Assembly (NCBI RefSeq): GCF_016545825.1
Contig: NC_052614.1
Coordinates: 59,093,864 to 59,157,863, forward strand
Direction of reading: 5' to 3'
Source of the DNA: Eucalyptus grandis
Taxonomy: Eukaryota > Streptophyta > Magnoliopsida > Myrtales > Myrtaceae
Length of the DNA stretch: 64,000 nucleotides
Position numbers and translations under genes: made by a program. Shown here one piece after another: positions 11,500-23,040 of the stretch. Under the pieces are notes generated by a model, which saw only the letters and a program-made list of their open reading frames with translations, had not been told where the DNA came from and did no database searches. Numbering within the stretch: position 1 is the first letter of the stretch; each line of letters opens with the position of its first letter.

Positions 11500-12194
11500 A
11501 CCTTTTTAACGACACACACGGCCCAACCCGGAAGAATTGGAATAAGAACAGCTGGAACTCACTTTGCAAAGGAGAGGCACTAGTCCAAGATATTTAGGGT
11601 TTGGAACTGACAGGGACGAAGACAGGTAAAAGAAGTCTACACGTGTTCGAATAATTGCACCATTTGCTCAATCAAAACTGCTGGATTTTGCGCCTTTAAT
11701 CAATTAACCCGTCTCTACTGTGACAAAATGCCAGCAAGTTCTTTTCAGAACTTCGTACGGTTTGAAAATTTGGTAATCTTCATTGAACTTTTCCGACTGG
11801 TCTTCTCCTTGCTGCGGATATGATTTGTCCTTATCACAGGGCAAAGCAAAGGTAAAGGGATAGAAGAATTATAAATAAATAAATAAAGGTTAAAGGATGT
11901 GCAAAGGAAGAATTATAGAGCAAGAAAATATCATAAGACTATAGGGAAAAGAAGTGTACCCTTCCTCTTTTTTTTTTTTTTTTTTTTTGGTCGAAAAGAA
12001 GTGTACCCTTTATTAATTAGTGAATGGAACTTATTTTATGAAATATGAAATAGTAGAAGATTCATATATTGGCAAATCATTAACAAATAATCTTTTACAT
12101 CTATCACATATTTGTATGAATTCTTCTCTTCAAGATATAATTTTACTTATTTTAAATATAGAAATGTATATTTGTGCGAAAGTACACTTCTCTA

Positions 12195-12725
12195 GGAGAA
12201 ATTACCCAAAAAGTTATAAACTTATTGTATGAATATTAACTTAGTTATAAACTTTCTAATTTGATCAAATGTATCAAATGTATTACATTTGATGTAGTCG
12301 TAGATTTTTTTAAGATATTATGATAAATGTGATCCAATCAATTCATAATGAAAAATTTTGACGTAAAGGTTCAATTAACGCAAGTCATCTTACGTGGCAC
12401 GATCAGCAATTTGACATATACAACTTTACTCAAGATCATGCGGACGTTAGAAATTTTATAATTTTTTTCATTTCTTTTCTTTTTTTTTCTTTTTTTCTTT
12501 TCTCTCAGGCACGTGTTGCACTGAATGCCCCGCCCTCGATTGTCGCCCTTTTCACTGCCTCCGCGCACGGGATCATTGATGCATCACGTGTGGAACAACG
12601 TCCAGGTGGGGGCGCTAATTGCGGCAGCTCTGCAGGAGGTTGTGGAGGGGCTGAGAACGGTGCTGTCGTCGGACAAGGTTGGGGAGCCGAGAAGGGCGCC
12701 ACTCGAGGGTGAGACACACTCGAAC
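12195..12725. mobile_element. Partial MULE-like element
   Basis: The left end GGAGAAATTACCCAAAAAGT is close to the terminal repeat of the element at 52211 (GAGAAAATTATTCAAAAAGT) and is followed by the same kind of CTTA...CTATTG spacing and a CGTGGCACG motif. A GC-rich core occupies 12520-12715. I could not find a matching right terminus, so the copy is truncated or rearranged. Confidence 0.5.
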
Positions 12726-13217
12726 CTAAATGCAGACATCTCTTCTTGAAGCAGTATGATTGGATAGTCACATTTATTTATATTTTCAATAGTAATTTAG
12801 ATTATATTTGCTTTTGGATAGTATGTTTACTACGTGATTTGCATTTCCTCTCCCTTTTTTTTTAACTAAACACACTACACAACCACATTAAATTTCACTG
12901 GACCCTAATTCATGTATAGAATAGAAATTTTGTCAACATGGTTCTTCTATATGTTTGAATCCTACTATTATCAATGAATAACCAACTAACTACCTCGAAT
13001 GTATTGTTCTACAAATCATCCCGGCCTTCATTGATTAGCCAATTATGAAGATTTTTGTGCTTATCTTTTGGTTTCATTCAGTTGGCATTGTCTTTATTTT
13101 ATTTGCTATAATTATCACTCTCTAATGAGTGTTTCTCTTCTCATGATGAGAAAAGTCAATGATTTGAAAAATAACTTGGTAGACAACTCATTCTCCTACT
13201 TTACCCAAGTTCATTCG

Positions 13218-13410
13218 GGTTCCATCCCTTAATTGCACATCCGTGGGAAAAGCATTTCGCCACTTCTTGGCTTCACGGGGAAATTGCTCCTCATGCTTCA
13301 GAAATGCATCCTTATACAACCGAGTCTTAAACTAAACATTGTAAAAAGTATGGGAAGGATATTTTTACTTCCTTTTGATTTCGACGTGTTATACACTATG
13401 ACATGTCCAG
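13218..13410 (-). pseudogene. TIR-domain fragment (TNL relic A)
   Basis: On the minus strand, 13410 to about 13320 reads IVYNTSKSKGSKNILPI, matching IVDSVSKSDGKKSILPI of the intact TNL first exon. After a frameshift it continues KHEEQFPREAKKWRNAF, matching KHSEKFPKEVEAWRKAL, and in a third frame IKGWN, matching the exon-1 end IKGWNVEKD. This is the C-terminal half of a TIR domain with at least two frame changes and no upstream catalytic-glutamate region. It lies at the right end of duplication copy A. Confidence 0.85.
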
Positions 13411-13479
13411 GCTGACATGATTGGCATAAATCGGAAAAGTTCGTAATTAACAGTTAGTTCAACATAGCAAAAAAAAATA

Positions 13480-13889
13480 GAGAAAAGCTACGAAAAACCT
13501 TGAACTTTGCCCAAAGTGACACATTTACCCTAAACTTTTTTTTGTGATATGAAAAACTCTAAACTTTGCCAACTGTGACATATTTACCCAAACTTTTTTT
13601 TGTGACACAAAAAACCCTGAACTTTTATTACGTGACACATTTACCCAAAAATTATAGGGTATTTTGGTCTTTTCATTTTTTCTTCTCTCTTCCCTCCGAC
13701 GGCGGAGGGAAGAAGAAGAAAAAAAGAAAAAAAAAAGAAAAAGGAAAAAACAAAATAAAAACACAAAAATGCCTTTATGGAGTAAATGTGTCACGGTTTG
13801 AAAAGTTTTGGGTTTTTCACGTCACAAAAAAAGTTTGAGGTAAATGTGTCACTTTGAGCAAAGTTTAAGGTTTTTTGTAGCTTTTTTCA
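13480..13889. mobile_element. 410 bp MITE with long inverted repeats
   Basis: The left end GAGAAAAGCTACGAAAAACC and the reverse complement of the right end GAAAAAAGCTACAAAAAACC match, and similarity continues about 100 bp inward (AACTTTGCCCAAAGTGACACATTT). AAAAAATA flanks both sides (13472-13479 and 13890-13897), a candidate 8 bp target duplication, although the A-run makes it less certain. Internal direct repeats of the CTTTGCC...GTGACA motif are visible. Confidence 0.8.
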
Positions 13890-15585
13890 AAAAATATTTT
13901 ACCAAAAGATAAAAATCCAGTGTTATAAAGGATTGAAATAGATTTGTCAGGTACAGCCATGTGCGAGAGAGAGATTGAGGAGGCGAGAGGGGATGAGCGG
14001 TCAATACAACCTAGTGACAGGTGGTGGTGGTGATCATCATGGCTTCGGTAATGGGTTGGCGTCACTAGAGGATAGCAACAAGGCACTATGCAGCTACGTA
14101 AATAGTGTTTAGTAGGCGCTTGACAACAATGACATTATGGTCTAGAGAACTTGTTATCTCTGCCATATTATGTGGTCATTATTATGAGATTATAAGCACT
14201 CTCTCAGTCACACACTATGTATGATTTTATCTCTATTTCTCTTATATGTGGATCTCTTCAACGTGGTAAAAGTGTTGCTAGATGGTGCAATGAAAAACAA
14301 ATGTAAAGATGTTAGTCTCAAGATGTAAAGAGTAATTTGGCAAACATGGGGATGAAATATGTAATTATGTCTATTTTAGGGGTGCAACACTGTGCACTGA
14401 CTGTACACAATAAAGAGAGATTAAGTGAGACCAAATGATAAGAGACTCTGAAGAAGAAGTGGGGTCTGGATATGTGGGGCTAGACTTGAGTGGAGGTTTT
14501 CAATATGAACTAATAATGTGTGATGTGAACCCTCACTAGCAAAAAAAAGTGAAGACGACCAAGACTAGCTTGGTCTTTATTGGTCGGCTATTTTAAGATC
14601 AAAAGTAGCTTTATCAGTGGCGTGATGCATGATATTCAAAAGATGAAATAATTTCTTCAGTAAAATTATGATATCAAATGTGGTAAGTCAAGGTGTTAGT
14701 GAAAGCCAAAAAATGAAAAAAATAGTTCTCAACATATTACTCTCCTTGGTGCTCTTTTTTGGTACTACCTCTTTTAGGAATTTTTACAACATTATTCTTT
14801 ACCTTTTGTTGGTGGTGAAAATTTATGTCCAATAGTGAAGAGTGATTCAATTATCTGTTCAAGTTAGGAAAGCAGAGTCGAGCATGAAGAGTCAAGTCAT
14901 ACTAAGCCGAACTTCTATCAGGAGCTTATGCGGTTTAATTTCATCCGGAGATTGTATGATCTCTTGTCAATCTGAGATGTATTGGTTACTATTTCGATTA
15001 GACTAAGGAAAGGGTACCTTGACCTAGATGAGTTAAGAGCTGGAAAGGTTGTCAGGGCAATTTATTGCTAAGACACGTGATTACCTTGAGAGTTACTAAA
15101 ATCGTGAAAATAGAGAAAATCATAGAAATATGGAGCAGCTAGAGGGGGGGATCACACATAAATTCCAATAACCGTCCAAGGAAATCCTAGGAGTATAAAT
15201 AAAAAGAATACAGAGAGAGGGATCGCTCGAGCAATGGCAAGCTCTGCTAGATTTTTCGCCGAAGCATCTTTTACGTTGAACCAACTTCTTTGAATTTCAA
15301 TTTTAGATTTAAAGTGTCATTCTTCATGTGCATTGTGAATAACAGTGGAGCTTTCATTTCAGTGTTTCCAATTAAGCATTCAATGTGTCTTTGACATTGA
15401 GGATATTTCAATTTTAATGATTTATTTCCTATCCTTGCACTTCAATTTTAATTTCAGCGGTCTCCCTCTGATTTTCCTTTGATTCCAACACTTTCCTTCC
15501 GATTTCCTTCAACCTCAATCTTCGCACTTGACTTTTCAAGCACTTTAGTTTACCTGTCATTTACCTTGAAGTAACATTTTCTAGC

Positions 15586-15586
<1 letters not shown>
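13890..15586. other. Intergenic DNA, possibly an old LTR-like unit, unresolved
   Basis: I see no coding domain. A G-run AGAGGGGGGGATC at 15146 and a TATA-like GAGTATAAATAAA at 15191 would suit a decayed retrotransposon or a lost gene's promoter, but no matching LTR is found in the window. Confidence 0.3.

Positions 15587-15622
<36 letters not shown>
15587..15622 (+). repeat. A36 homopolymer
   Basis: A pure run of 36 adenines follows TTCTAGCC. It could be the tail of a retroposed copy, but I find no target duplication or identifiable source sequence upstream. Confidence 0.9.
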
Positions 15623-15624
<2 letters not shown>

Positions 15625-16519
15625 ACTCTCAAAAGCTGGCATGCCTTTTAAACACACATTCACCCTCGATCCATCTTGAAAATATTGTTTTGTGGAAGTT
15701 TGATCACTTTGTGATCTAGATAAATCTAGAGAACCAGTTTTAGTTTGTTTTCTCAATTGCCAGTTTGTTAGATGTGCCTTAGATTGATTTAAATTCAACA
15801 GCTTCAAATTAAGCTTATACCAACATTTGGAATACTATGAATTGCATGTTGTTGTTAAAAAAGCGTCACTTGGTTAATTGTCACCATCCATCAATATAAT
15901 TAGATAGTCAAGTAAATTACTTTTAACTAAACAGTAGCATATAAATGACTTATTGGCTTAAGTTAGTTAGAATATGAAAAAGCATCCTGTAGAATATCCA
16001 AATAAAAACGAAGAAGGAAACTTCTGTTTTTCGTGTCTTTTAAATTTCGAAAGAAAATCTCTTGATGCACATATTATAGGAAACTGGACAATTTATAGGG
16101 ATCGCAAACAATTCAAAATTACTATTGATTTGTGCAACATTTCTATTGCAATCATTAACCTTCCATGCAAAATGGTCCAGGACATTTGGTTTTCAAGAAT
16201 AAATTTTCAGCCAATTGTATGCTATGTAATTGCTTCCTAAATTGAACTAGCTAAACAGACAATACACCAAACCGAAAGCCTAGACTCTGATTGATATCGA
16301 CTTTTCTTGTCTGATTAGAAATAGATGCTACCCTTATGACTATGAAAGCAGTTCTATTTGCCCATTTCGCAACACTTTCCTCGAACAGTTTACCTAATGG
16401 TGCATATTAGCAACAATCCTTCGAAAAAATACAATTCGCGTGTACAGTCAAATAAAATAAACTTAACGCGAGACTCGCTTGATTTGACGGCGCACGTGAG
16501 AATGCGGCCAAGAGTTGCT
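15623..16519. other. AT-rich intergenic DNA, nothing recognised
   Basis: The longest open frame (88 codons from 15974) has no motif I recognise and no codon-use signal I can judge by eye. I see no RNA gene. Confidence 0.4.
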
Positions 16520-16736
16520 CCTATATCTGATCATTTACTTTTTTTGAAGTGACCAAGGTGCTTTCCTGATAAAGTGCAGACATGATGAGACTTGTCGTCA
16601 CCCACGCGACTTCTTGCATTTTACTCGGGAGGTTCATTATTTTCCCTCCATTACCCTCCAATTTCTTCTGAGTTTTTTTTTTTTTTTTGAGCAAACTCCA
16701 ATTTCTTCTGAGTTGATCATTCCAAAACATGCATAT

Positions 16737-16828
16737 AAATCCGAAAGAGAAAAAAGATCGGCGTGGCATGGCCTGAACTAGGTAGGTGAGTTCCAATATC
16801 TAAAAAAACTTGGCAGTCTCACTTTAAA
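16737..16828 (-). promoter_or_regulatory. Relic of a TNL upstream region, first part
   Basis: This stretch (GGCGTGGCATGGCCT, GGTGAGTTCCAATATCT, AAACTTGGCAGTCTCACTTT) aligns with 63786-63884, directly upstream of the intact TNL start codon. It breaks at CACTTTAAA, where an inserted element begins, and resumes at 18572. The coding sequence that should follow to the left is not recognisable. Confidence 0.75.
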
Positions 16829-16869
16829 AGAATTCAAGATACTTAGAGTGTCAAAACTTAGTATAAATG

Positions 16870-17600
16870 AACACTTATGTTATGTCTAGTAACTTACCAA
16901 ACATGAGTAATTTCTATTCTTTTATTTTCAAGAGTAGATTTGAAACAAAAATTCGTTTAGTAAGATTTTTATTTTCAAGAACAATTTTCTTTTTTTTTAT
17001 TATTACGAGAAGTAGATTTGGAATAGAATTGAGAAATAACAAAAAAAAAAGTTGATTCTTTAGTCCTCGGATAATTCCAAAATCAAGTAGACCAATTTTC
17101 TCTCTCTCTCTCTTTTCTCTTCTTTCTTCTTGTTATTCTTCCTCCTCTCTTCTTCTTCAACCACTGCCGCCGCCTCCGCTGCCACCACCGTCCACCGCTG
17201 CCAGTTGCTAGCGAGGTCGAGCCCCGCCAGCGGTTGGGCAAGGCTGCTTGCCCAGCCATGGCTCGTCTGACAAGGCGCGGCCTCTCTGAGGGCCAGCAAC
17301 ACTCCGATGAGATCACCAGCTCGTTTGGCCGATTGCCAGTCATCCCAGGCCAGCGGCCGGCAACCTTAAAGAAGAAGAAGAGAAAGAAAAGAATAAAAAA
17401 ATAATTAAAATTTTAAAGAAAATGATTTAGGTGAGAAATTTTGAAAACGGTATCAAACGCAATTTTATTCCGAAAATAAAACTTTTGTATAGTTATCATA
17501 TAGCTTAAAATGCTTAGAAATTGGTATTGAGAGTAGAATAAAAAAATCATTTTGATCGAAATTGTTCCTAAGAATAAAATGGTTACCAAATGCACCCTTA
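16870..17600. mobile_element. Nested inverted-repeat element with GC-rich core
   Basis: The right end GGTTACCAAATGCACCCTTA and a diverged left counterpart near 16876 bound a unit that interrupts the terminal repeat of the surrounding element: the host repeat stops after AACACTTA and resumes as AAATGTTAAAAGTTAGG at 17604. The core (17150-17370) has the GCCAGC/GGCAAGGC themes also seen at 9899. It is non-autonomous; boundaries are approximate. Confidence 0.5.
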
Positions 17601-18206
17601 AATGTTAAAAGTTAGGAAAATGACATTTAATTATCAAAATCGGAGCAAAATGGATTAATTAAGTGCCAACAATGAAAAATCAGGCTAAACATGAATGTGA
17701 CGATTTTTGGGTGAGCCAAATGCAAAACAATGTTATTTTGCAGGCTGATGTGATTAGACAAGTGCAAAAAACGATGTCATTTTTTACTGCGGGTGGGTAA
17801 ATAATTAATATAAAATTATTTAAATTATTAAAAAAAAAAAAGAGAGAGAGATTTAGGCGACGACTAAGGGCGAGCCCTCACCACCGCCGCCTTCCCATCG
17901 TCATCGAGAAGGTGGGGGAGGGCTAGCTAGGCTCGCTGAGCCTTATCCAGGGCTGACAACCTTAGCTAACCAGTGGCAAGGCCTTGCAAGCTCTCGCCTA
18001 GATCTAGGGCAAGAGTCGCGACCCTCTCCCAAATCTGATGAGGGTCCTCGATCGGGCCAAGGGCTGTCCCCCACTAGGGGCTGGGGTCGCCGAGCCCTAG
18101 CCTCGACCCCTAGCCAAGGCTCGGTGACCTTAGTGACCCTCCCCCATCATTTGACGATGATGGGGCGGCAACGAGGGCAAGGGCTTAGCCCTTAGCCATC
18201 AACTGA

Positions 18207-18208
<2 letters not shown>

Positions 18209-18276
<68 letters not shown>
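18209..18276. repeat. (CT)34 microsatellite
   Basis: An uninterrupted CT dinucleotide run lies inside the GC-rich core region (17860-18200) of the surrounding element. Confidence 0.97.
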
Positions 18277-18280
<4 letters not shown>

Positions 18281-18571
18281 TTTTGTTTTAAGTTTAATTT
18301 AATTAATTTTTATATTAAAATTGAAATTATGCTAAAATGATGTTGTTTTTGTGTTATTTTATGAGTTAGCCTTCCGGCGAGTCACATAAGCGAGCAAAGT
18401 TAATAAAAAATTGCCATATAAATTTTTGGCGGGGTTTGTCGAATGTGGCACTCAAGTATCCCTTTTTTTTTTTTTTTTTTTTAAATGTGGTACTTAAGTA
18501 ACACTTTCCTAACTTTTGGCACTTAAGTGTCCCTTTGTGCTAAGTTTTAGTACTTGGGGTGTTCTTTTGCC

Positions 18572-18691
18572 CACTTTAAAGTCAAAATTAATTGTGCACT
18601 TCCCACCTAACATTCTACATGAGCAAGTAGACAACAGCGAGGGGGTCCAAAACCTTTTAACAAGTTGGAAATATTTTAAGACTTTTTGAGA
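18572..18691 (-). promoter_or_regulatory. Relic of a TNL upstream region, second part
   Basis: CACTTCCCACCTAACATTCTACAT and the GACAACAGCGAGGGGGTCCAAAACCTTTT region align with 63900-63970 upstream of the intact TNL (CATTTCCCACCTAACATTCTGCAT). It continues the alignment broken at 16828 and is itself cut at about 18700 by another element. Confidence 0.75.
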
Positions 18692-18700
18692 TATCATAAA

Positions 18701-19239
18701 GGAAAATGACATAATTGATCAATGAACTTAGTTCAATAATGCAATGTAATTAATGAATTTTTAATTTATTCAATGTGAATCATGAATTACTCATAAATAT
18801 TTGATCTAGTAGTTAGATTATATGAAAATATTCAATATCATCGTTCTGTTAATTTAAGTTAATGGAATTTACTGATATGACTTCCAATCCATTAAATTTA
18901 GATGGTGGATAACAAAAAATGTTATGCGTAAATTATCGAAATCAGATATTCATTTCAAATCAAAATATAATAATCTAGTATGTTAATATCTTAATTTTTG
19001 TTTCATTTTCAAAAATTGATGGATAAAAAGATAAACATATTGACTTATCATTTTTTAAAAACCAACTCAGCATAAAATAATTCGTGTCATCAAATAACTT
19101 TAGATTTATTGTTTGAGCAAACGGAAATGCTATGCTAAATATTTACAAATAGTTTATGAATCACATTAAACACATTAAAACTATAAGAATGATATCGTAT
19201 ATTGAATCAAAATTCCTAGATAATTTATGTTATTTTTCC
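18701..19239. mobile_element. 539 bp MULE-type MITE
   Basis: The left end GGAAAATGACATAATTGATC and the reverse-complemented right end GGAAAAATAACATAAATTATC pair up, and inverted similarity continues for over 100 bp (AATGTGAATCATGAATTACT versus AATGTGATTCATAAACTATT). The flanks TATCATAAA and ATTCATAAA match at 7 of 9 bases. There is no coding capacity. Confidence 0.78.
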
Positions 19240-20665
19240 ATTCATAAAAGCCAATGAGAAGTTGGGAATATCTATCCAGAAGCCAATCAGATTTTCATTA
19301 TATAGAAATAATATGTCAACAGTTAATTTAAAAGCCAAATACGAGCCAGCCAAAAACCGGGTTTCAAGATGATAACCTTTGAGTGGGACGTGTGCTCAAA
19401 GGGGAAACCAGGTTTTATCCTCTTCTCCATCCTTATAAATTGACCCAAGCAGGAGCATCCCCACCACCTACTCCCACCACGCCCCCTTGGCATCATTTGA
19501 TCTCTTTCAACACATTTTTTTAATCATTTCAATCAATTCCCTTCTTTTTGCTTTTGGGAAATACTTCATGTCTACCGGTTTGATCAACGATGATTAAAGT
19601 TATCGCTTTTGTAACAGTCAGGTTCATATCTTTATAGTATCCTTCTTGATTAGGCAGTGCTCAATGTTCTATTTACTGAAACTACACTTGCGTGATAAAG
19701 ATGATTTGCCTTGATTTGTTTTAGTCATTGCGAGGTCCTACTCATTTCTATCACTTTCTAATAATTAAGGTCTCTTAATATGGTTATTTTTGAAAGGCTT
19801 TTTATTATCACATGAGTAATTGTAATTTTATTAGTAGTTGTTGCACCTTATATATTTAGTGGGGTCTCGAATCGTGCGTTGTCCCTCACCATAAAAAGTC
19901 TATTTGTGTAATATATCACAAAATGATGTCGGAATATATAAAGGACACCGATTTGATTAGATTGACTAGAGAAGACAAAGGCGCGGGGCATGGTGGATTC
20001 ACGGTCCCGCCCCTGCACCCGCGCTAGAAATATTTCCATCCCCTTCCTCATCTCACGCAACTATGCAGGTACACCCACCCCACAAAATTCTCTAATAGAT
20101 TAAACAAAAAAAATTATGCAATCTAGATTACTTTTGATAAAACATGAGACTTTCGATTAACGCGTGATCTTGAAATGAATCATTTAGTAGTATCAATACA
20201 GATGCAAAATAAAATCTAAGAAAGTTAACTATTTTGACAAGCAATTTTTTAAATGTAACATAAAAGTGTAGTTTATGAGACGTTTTTGAACAAGTAACTT
20301 AGTAGCGGCAGTGATGCCGGTGATAACAATAACATAGACACATCCGTTGTGTAATTTGTGTTGCTCTTTGAGTCTCATAGAAGTTCATTTCTTGCAAGAC
20401 CAATTCTTTATCTTTGGTTCTCCGAATTCGTTTTGCCTTTTTGCGAGGGAAGTCGATTCTTGCAAGAAGCTTGCCCCTTCTTCGCATCCTGAGTTAATGA
20501 TGTTTGGGAAATTGCTTTGATCTTCTTTTACATTTTCATGAGGGTGGGTGACAGCGGTGGCAAGTCAAAGTCACGGAATGCAAAGCCAAATGACATGCAC
20601 GGCCCGTGGATGTGATGCTACACCGACATAGGCATGTGATATGGACATTTATTCCCTGTCTATGT
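19240..20665. other. Intergenic DNA with a possible orphan promoter at 19434
   Basis: CCTTATAAATTGACCC at 19432-19447 followed by a C/A-rich leader looks like a plant TATA box and transcription start on the plus strand. The first ATG after it (19568) opens only nine codons before a stop. No gene follows that I recognise, so it may be a relic. Confidence 0.3.
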
Positions 20666-20905
20666 CAGAATAAATCCTTGATAGCATGACAATGAGACGT
20701 CGTCATTCAATAATCGAGCTTTTGAAAGTATCATTTAAATGGATCACATCTGTTCCACCATTATCAATGACCCCACACATACATAAATATCAGAGTCAAT
20801 CCTTGATAGTATGACAATGAGATGTCCTCATTCAGTAATTGAGGTTTTGAAAGTATCCATTAAATAGATCAAATCTGTTCCACCATTATCGGTGACCCCA
20901 CATAA
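20666..20905. repeat. Tandem dimer, period 125 bp
   Basis: CAGAATAAATCCTTGATAGC at 20666 recurs as CAGAGTCAATCCTTGATAGT at 20791, and both copies run to CCACCATTATC...GACCCCACA. The following DNA (20905-21060, GTGGAGGAGGTATCCAAATAATGGAGGAA) is a diverged relative of the 191 bp repeat at 27531. Confidence 0.88.
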
Positions 20906-21160
20906 AAGTGGAGGAGGTATCCAAATAATGGAGGAATGGGCCTGGTATATTTATTTGGAGAAATTGGATGAATCCTGTGTAGGAAATGAGAAAGATGAAC
21001 CACAAATTGCACGAACAACTTCACGTGATGAATGACCAGTTATAAGGACGATAAATGAAAGCAGACCAGCAAGGAGCAAGTATTTACAGTACGTAAAGCT
21101 CAATCGGGATATGATGGGGAAGAGATCCGCATGAAATTCATTATTTTTTATGCAAAAATT

Positions 21161-21501
21161 AAGTTTATATCACAAAAAATCTTAAATTAATAAATATGTG
21201 ATAAATTTACATAAAATAAATTTTTTGACTATTAAAAACTTCAAATTGATATATTTATAATAAATTTATCTCAAATTAATTTTTTTATCATTAAAAATTT
21301 CAAATTGATATATCGGTGACAAATTTACCTTTTGTTCGTTTTCGTGGCATGTAACAATTGACGAATATATCAATTCAATTAACAAATGATATATTTCTCA
21401 TAAATATACCAATTTGAGATTTTTTACTGTTAAAAAGTTAATTTTGAGTAAATTTATCTTTTATATATATATCAGTTTAAAGTTTTTCGTGATTTTAACC
21501 T
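21161..21501. mobile_element. AT-rich MITE with inverted ends
   Basis: AAGTTTATATCACAAAAAATC at the left pairs with AGGTTAAAATCACGAAAAAC, the reverse complement of the right end. Inside are several diverged copies of an AAATTGATATAT...AAATTTA motif. No clear target duplication is seen. Confidence 0.5.
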
Positions 21502-23040
21502 ATATATGTGCGCGCGTGTATATAGACACACACCAGACACGCGGCCCACCCTGAAAAAAGTGGAAAAGGAACAGCTGGAGCTCACTTTGCAAAGGAGACG
21601 CACTAGTCCAAAGATATGTAGGGAATGGAACTGATGGTGACGAGTGCTGGAATAATTCTACTAGTTGCTCGATCAAAACTGTGTTTTTTGTTTGTGGACT
21701 TCGAGTGAAGTGCACTTGGGCTGAAGAGAAAGCCATGGCTAGATTTGACCTGTAAATGAATAAATCTGCCTCCAATGTGGCTAAATGCCTACGAGTTTTT
21801 TTTCAGAATTCCGTACTCTCGAATGGTTTGAAAATTGGTAATCTTCGTCGAGCTTTTTCGACTCATTTCGCAGGGCAAAGCAAAAGGTGAACGGGAGCTC
21901 TGCGCGAAAGAATTAAAAAAGGAAAAAAGGGTTAAAGGACGTGCAAAGGAAGAATTATGGAGCAAGAAAATGTCAGAAGACGAGAGAGCAAAGAAGAGAA
22001 CCTTTTATTAACTATCAAACAGAACTTTTGTTATGAAATATGAAATAGCAGTAGATGCATTCGTTGCTAAATCCTTAACATATAATCTTTTTACGCCTAT
22101 CATAATTCATATGAAATTCTTCTCCACTCAAAATCAAAGCCCTTGTGGTGAAAGAAGCATTGCTCTGGCTGCTGGAGGCGTCCGCACTGAAGGATGAATT
22201 GGTGGTGCGCGACTGTTCCGTCAGACAATGAATCTACCGTTAGATTCGCTGCCAAAACAAGTTCGAGCCCGTGGGCATCGCGATGTCTCTTTGAGGAATG
22301 CAATGCACTACTAGCCAATTATTAGGCGCTCCTCTAGCTTGTTAACCCATAGGAAGCTAACCAAGTCGAAAGCCAAATTGCCAAAAACCACCGAAAAGAG
22401 ACCCTCCCCTTCAATTAATTGTCTAGGCAACCCTTACCTCTTTGGGATTTATTAGGTATTGATTCTTATCAACTTCGCTCGAGTAGTATTGCTTTTGAAT
22501 GAATGAAATGGTATTTATAGACCAAAAGAAGAAGAAGAAGAAGAAATTTGTGTTTGACTAAACGACTGTTACTAGGTTGACTGAATTGACAAAATTGAAT
22601 TTGTTTTTGACTAAACAAGTATTACTAGGTTGACTGAATTGACATAATTACAAAAGCTTTAAGACTCAATTGATTAATAAAATAATGTTAGGATTGAATC
22701 GGCATATTTGTAATAGATATATGACTTTTTTGATAATTTTTCTTATTAAATATATTGGACTCTACTTCATGGATAGAGTATAAATTTGTTAATATTGTTT
22801 TTTTATATATTTGAATCCTACTATTTTCAATGAATAACCATCAAACTACCTCAAATGTATTGTTCTACTAATCATCCAACATTAGCCATTTATGAAGATT
22901 TTTGCGCTTATCTCTTTGTTTTGTTCAATTGATATTCTCTTTTAAGTCATTTGTTATTATTATCACTCTCTAATGAGTGTTTCTCTTTTCAGGTTGAGAA
23001 AAGCCAATGATTTGACGAAGAACTTCAGTCCTTCATCGAA

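Larger units (their letters stand above)
11500..13415. repeat. Segmental duplication, copy A
   Basis: Blocks match 21480-23960 in the same order: the CACACGGCCCAAC...GGCACTAGTCCAA block (11512-11700 versus 21536-21700), the GAAATATGAAATAG block (12037 versus 22033), and the block from CAATGAATAACCA to the TIR fragment (12970-13415 versus 22830-23960). The copies differ by many substitutions and by separate transposon insertions, so the duplication is old. Confidence 0.8.
16829..18571. mobile_element. MULE-like insertion of 1743 bp in the TNL upstream relic
   Basis: A perfect 9 bp direct repeat CACTTTAAA flanks it (16820-16828 and 18572-18580). The intact TNL upstream region has the related CACTTTGAA once, at 63879-63887, an empty-site equivalent. 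The ends are inverted relatives: AAAACTTAGTATAAATGAACACTTA on the left and AAAACTTAGCACAAAGGGACACTTA as the reverse complement of the right. A 9 bp duplication is typical of Mutator-like elements. The interior includes a second nested element, a GC-rich core and a CT microsatellite. No transposase is seen. Confidence 0.8.

Noticed and set aside
15587..15622. Poly(A) tail of a retrogene or SINE
   Set aside because: No upstream Pol III boxes, coding match or target duplication found; left as a homopolymer.
20299..20487. Lysine/arginine-rich minus-strand frame
   Set aside because: 62 codons, no motif, AT-rich surroundings.
22131..22270. RNase H-like relic on the plus strand (KEALLWLLEASALKDELVV)
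   Set aside because: The resemblance to LINE RNase H is short and the diagnostic acidic residues are not convincingly placed.
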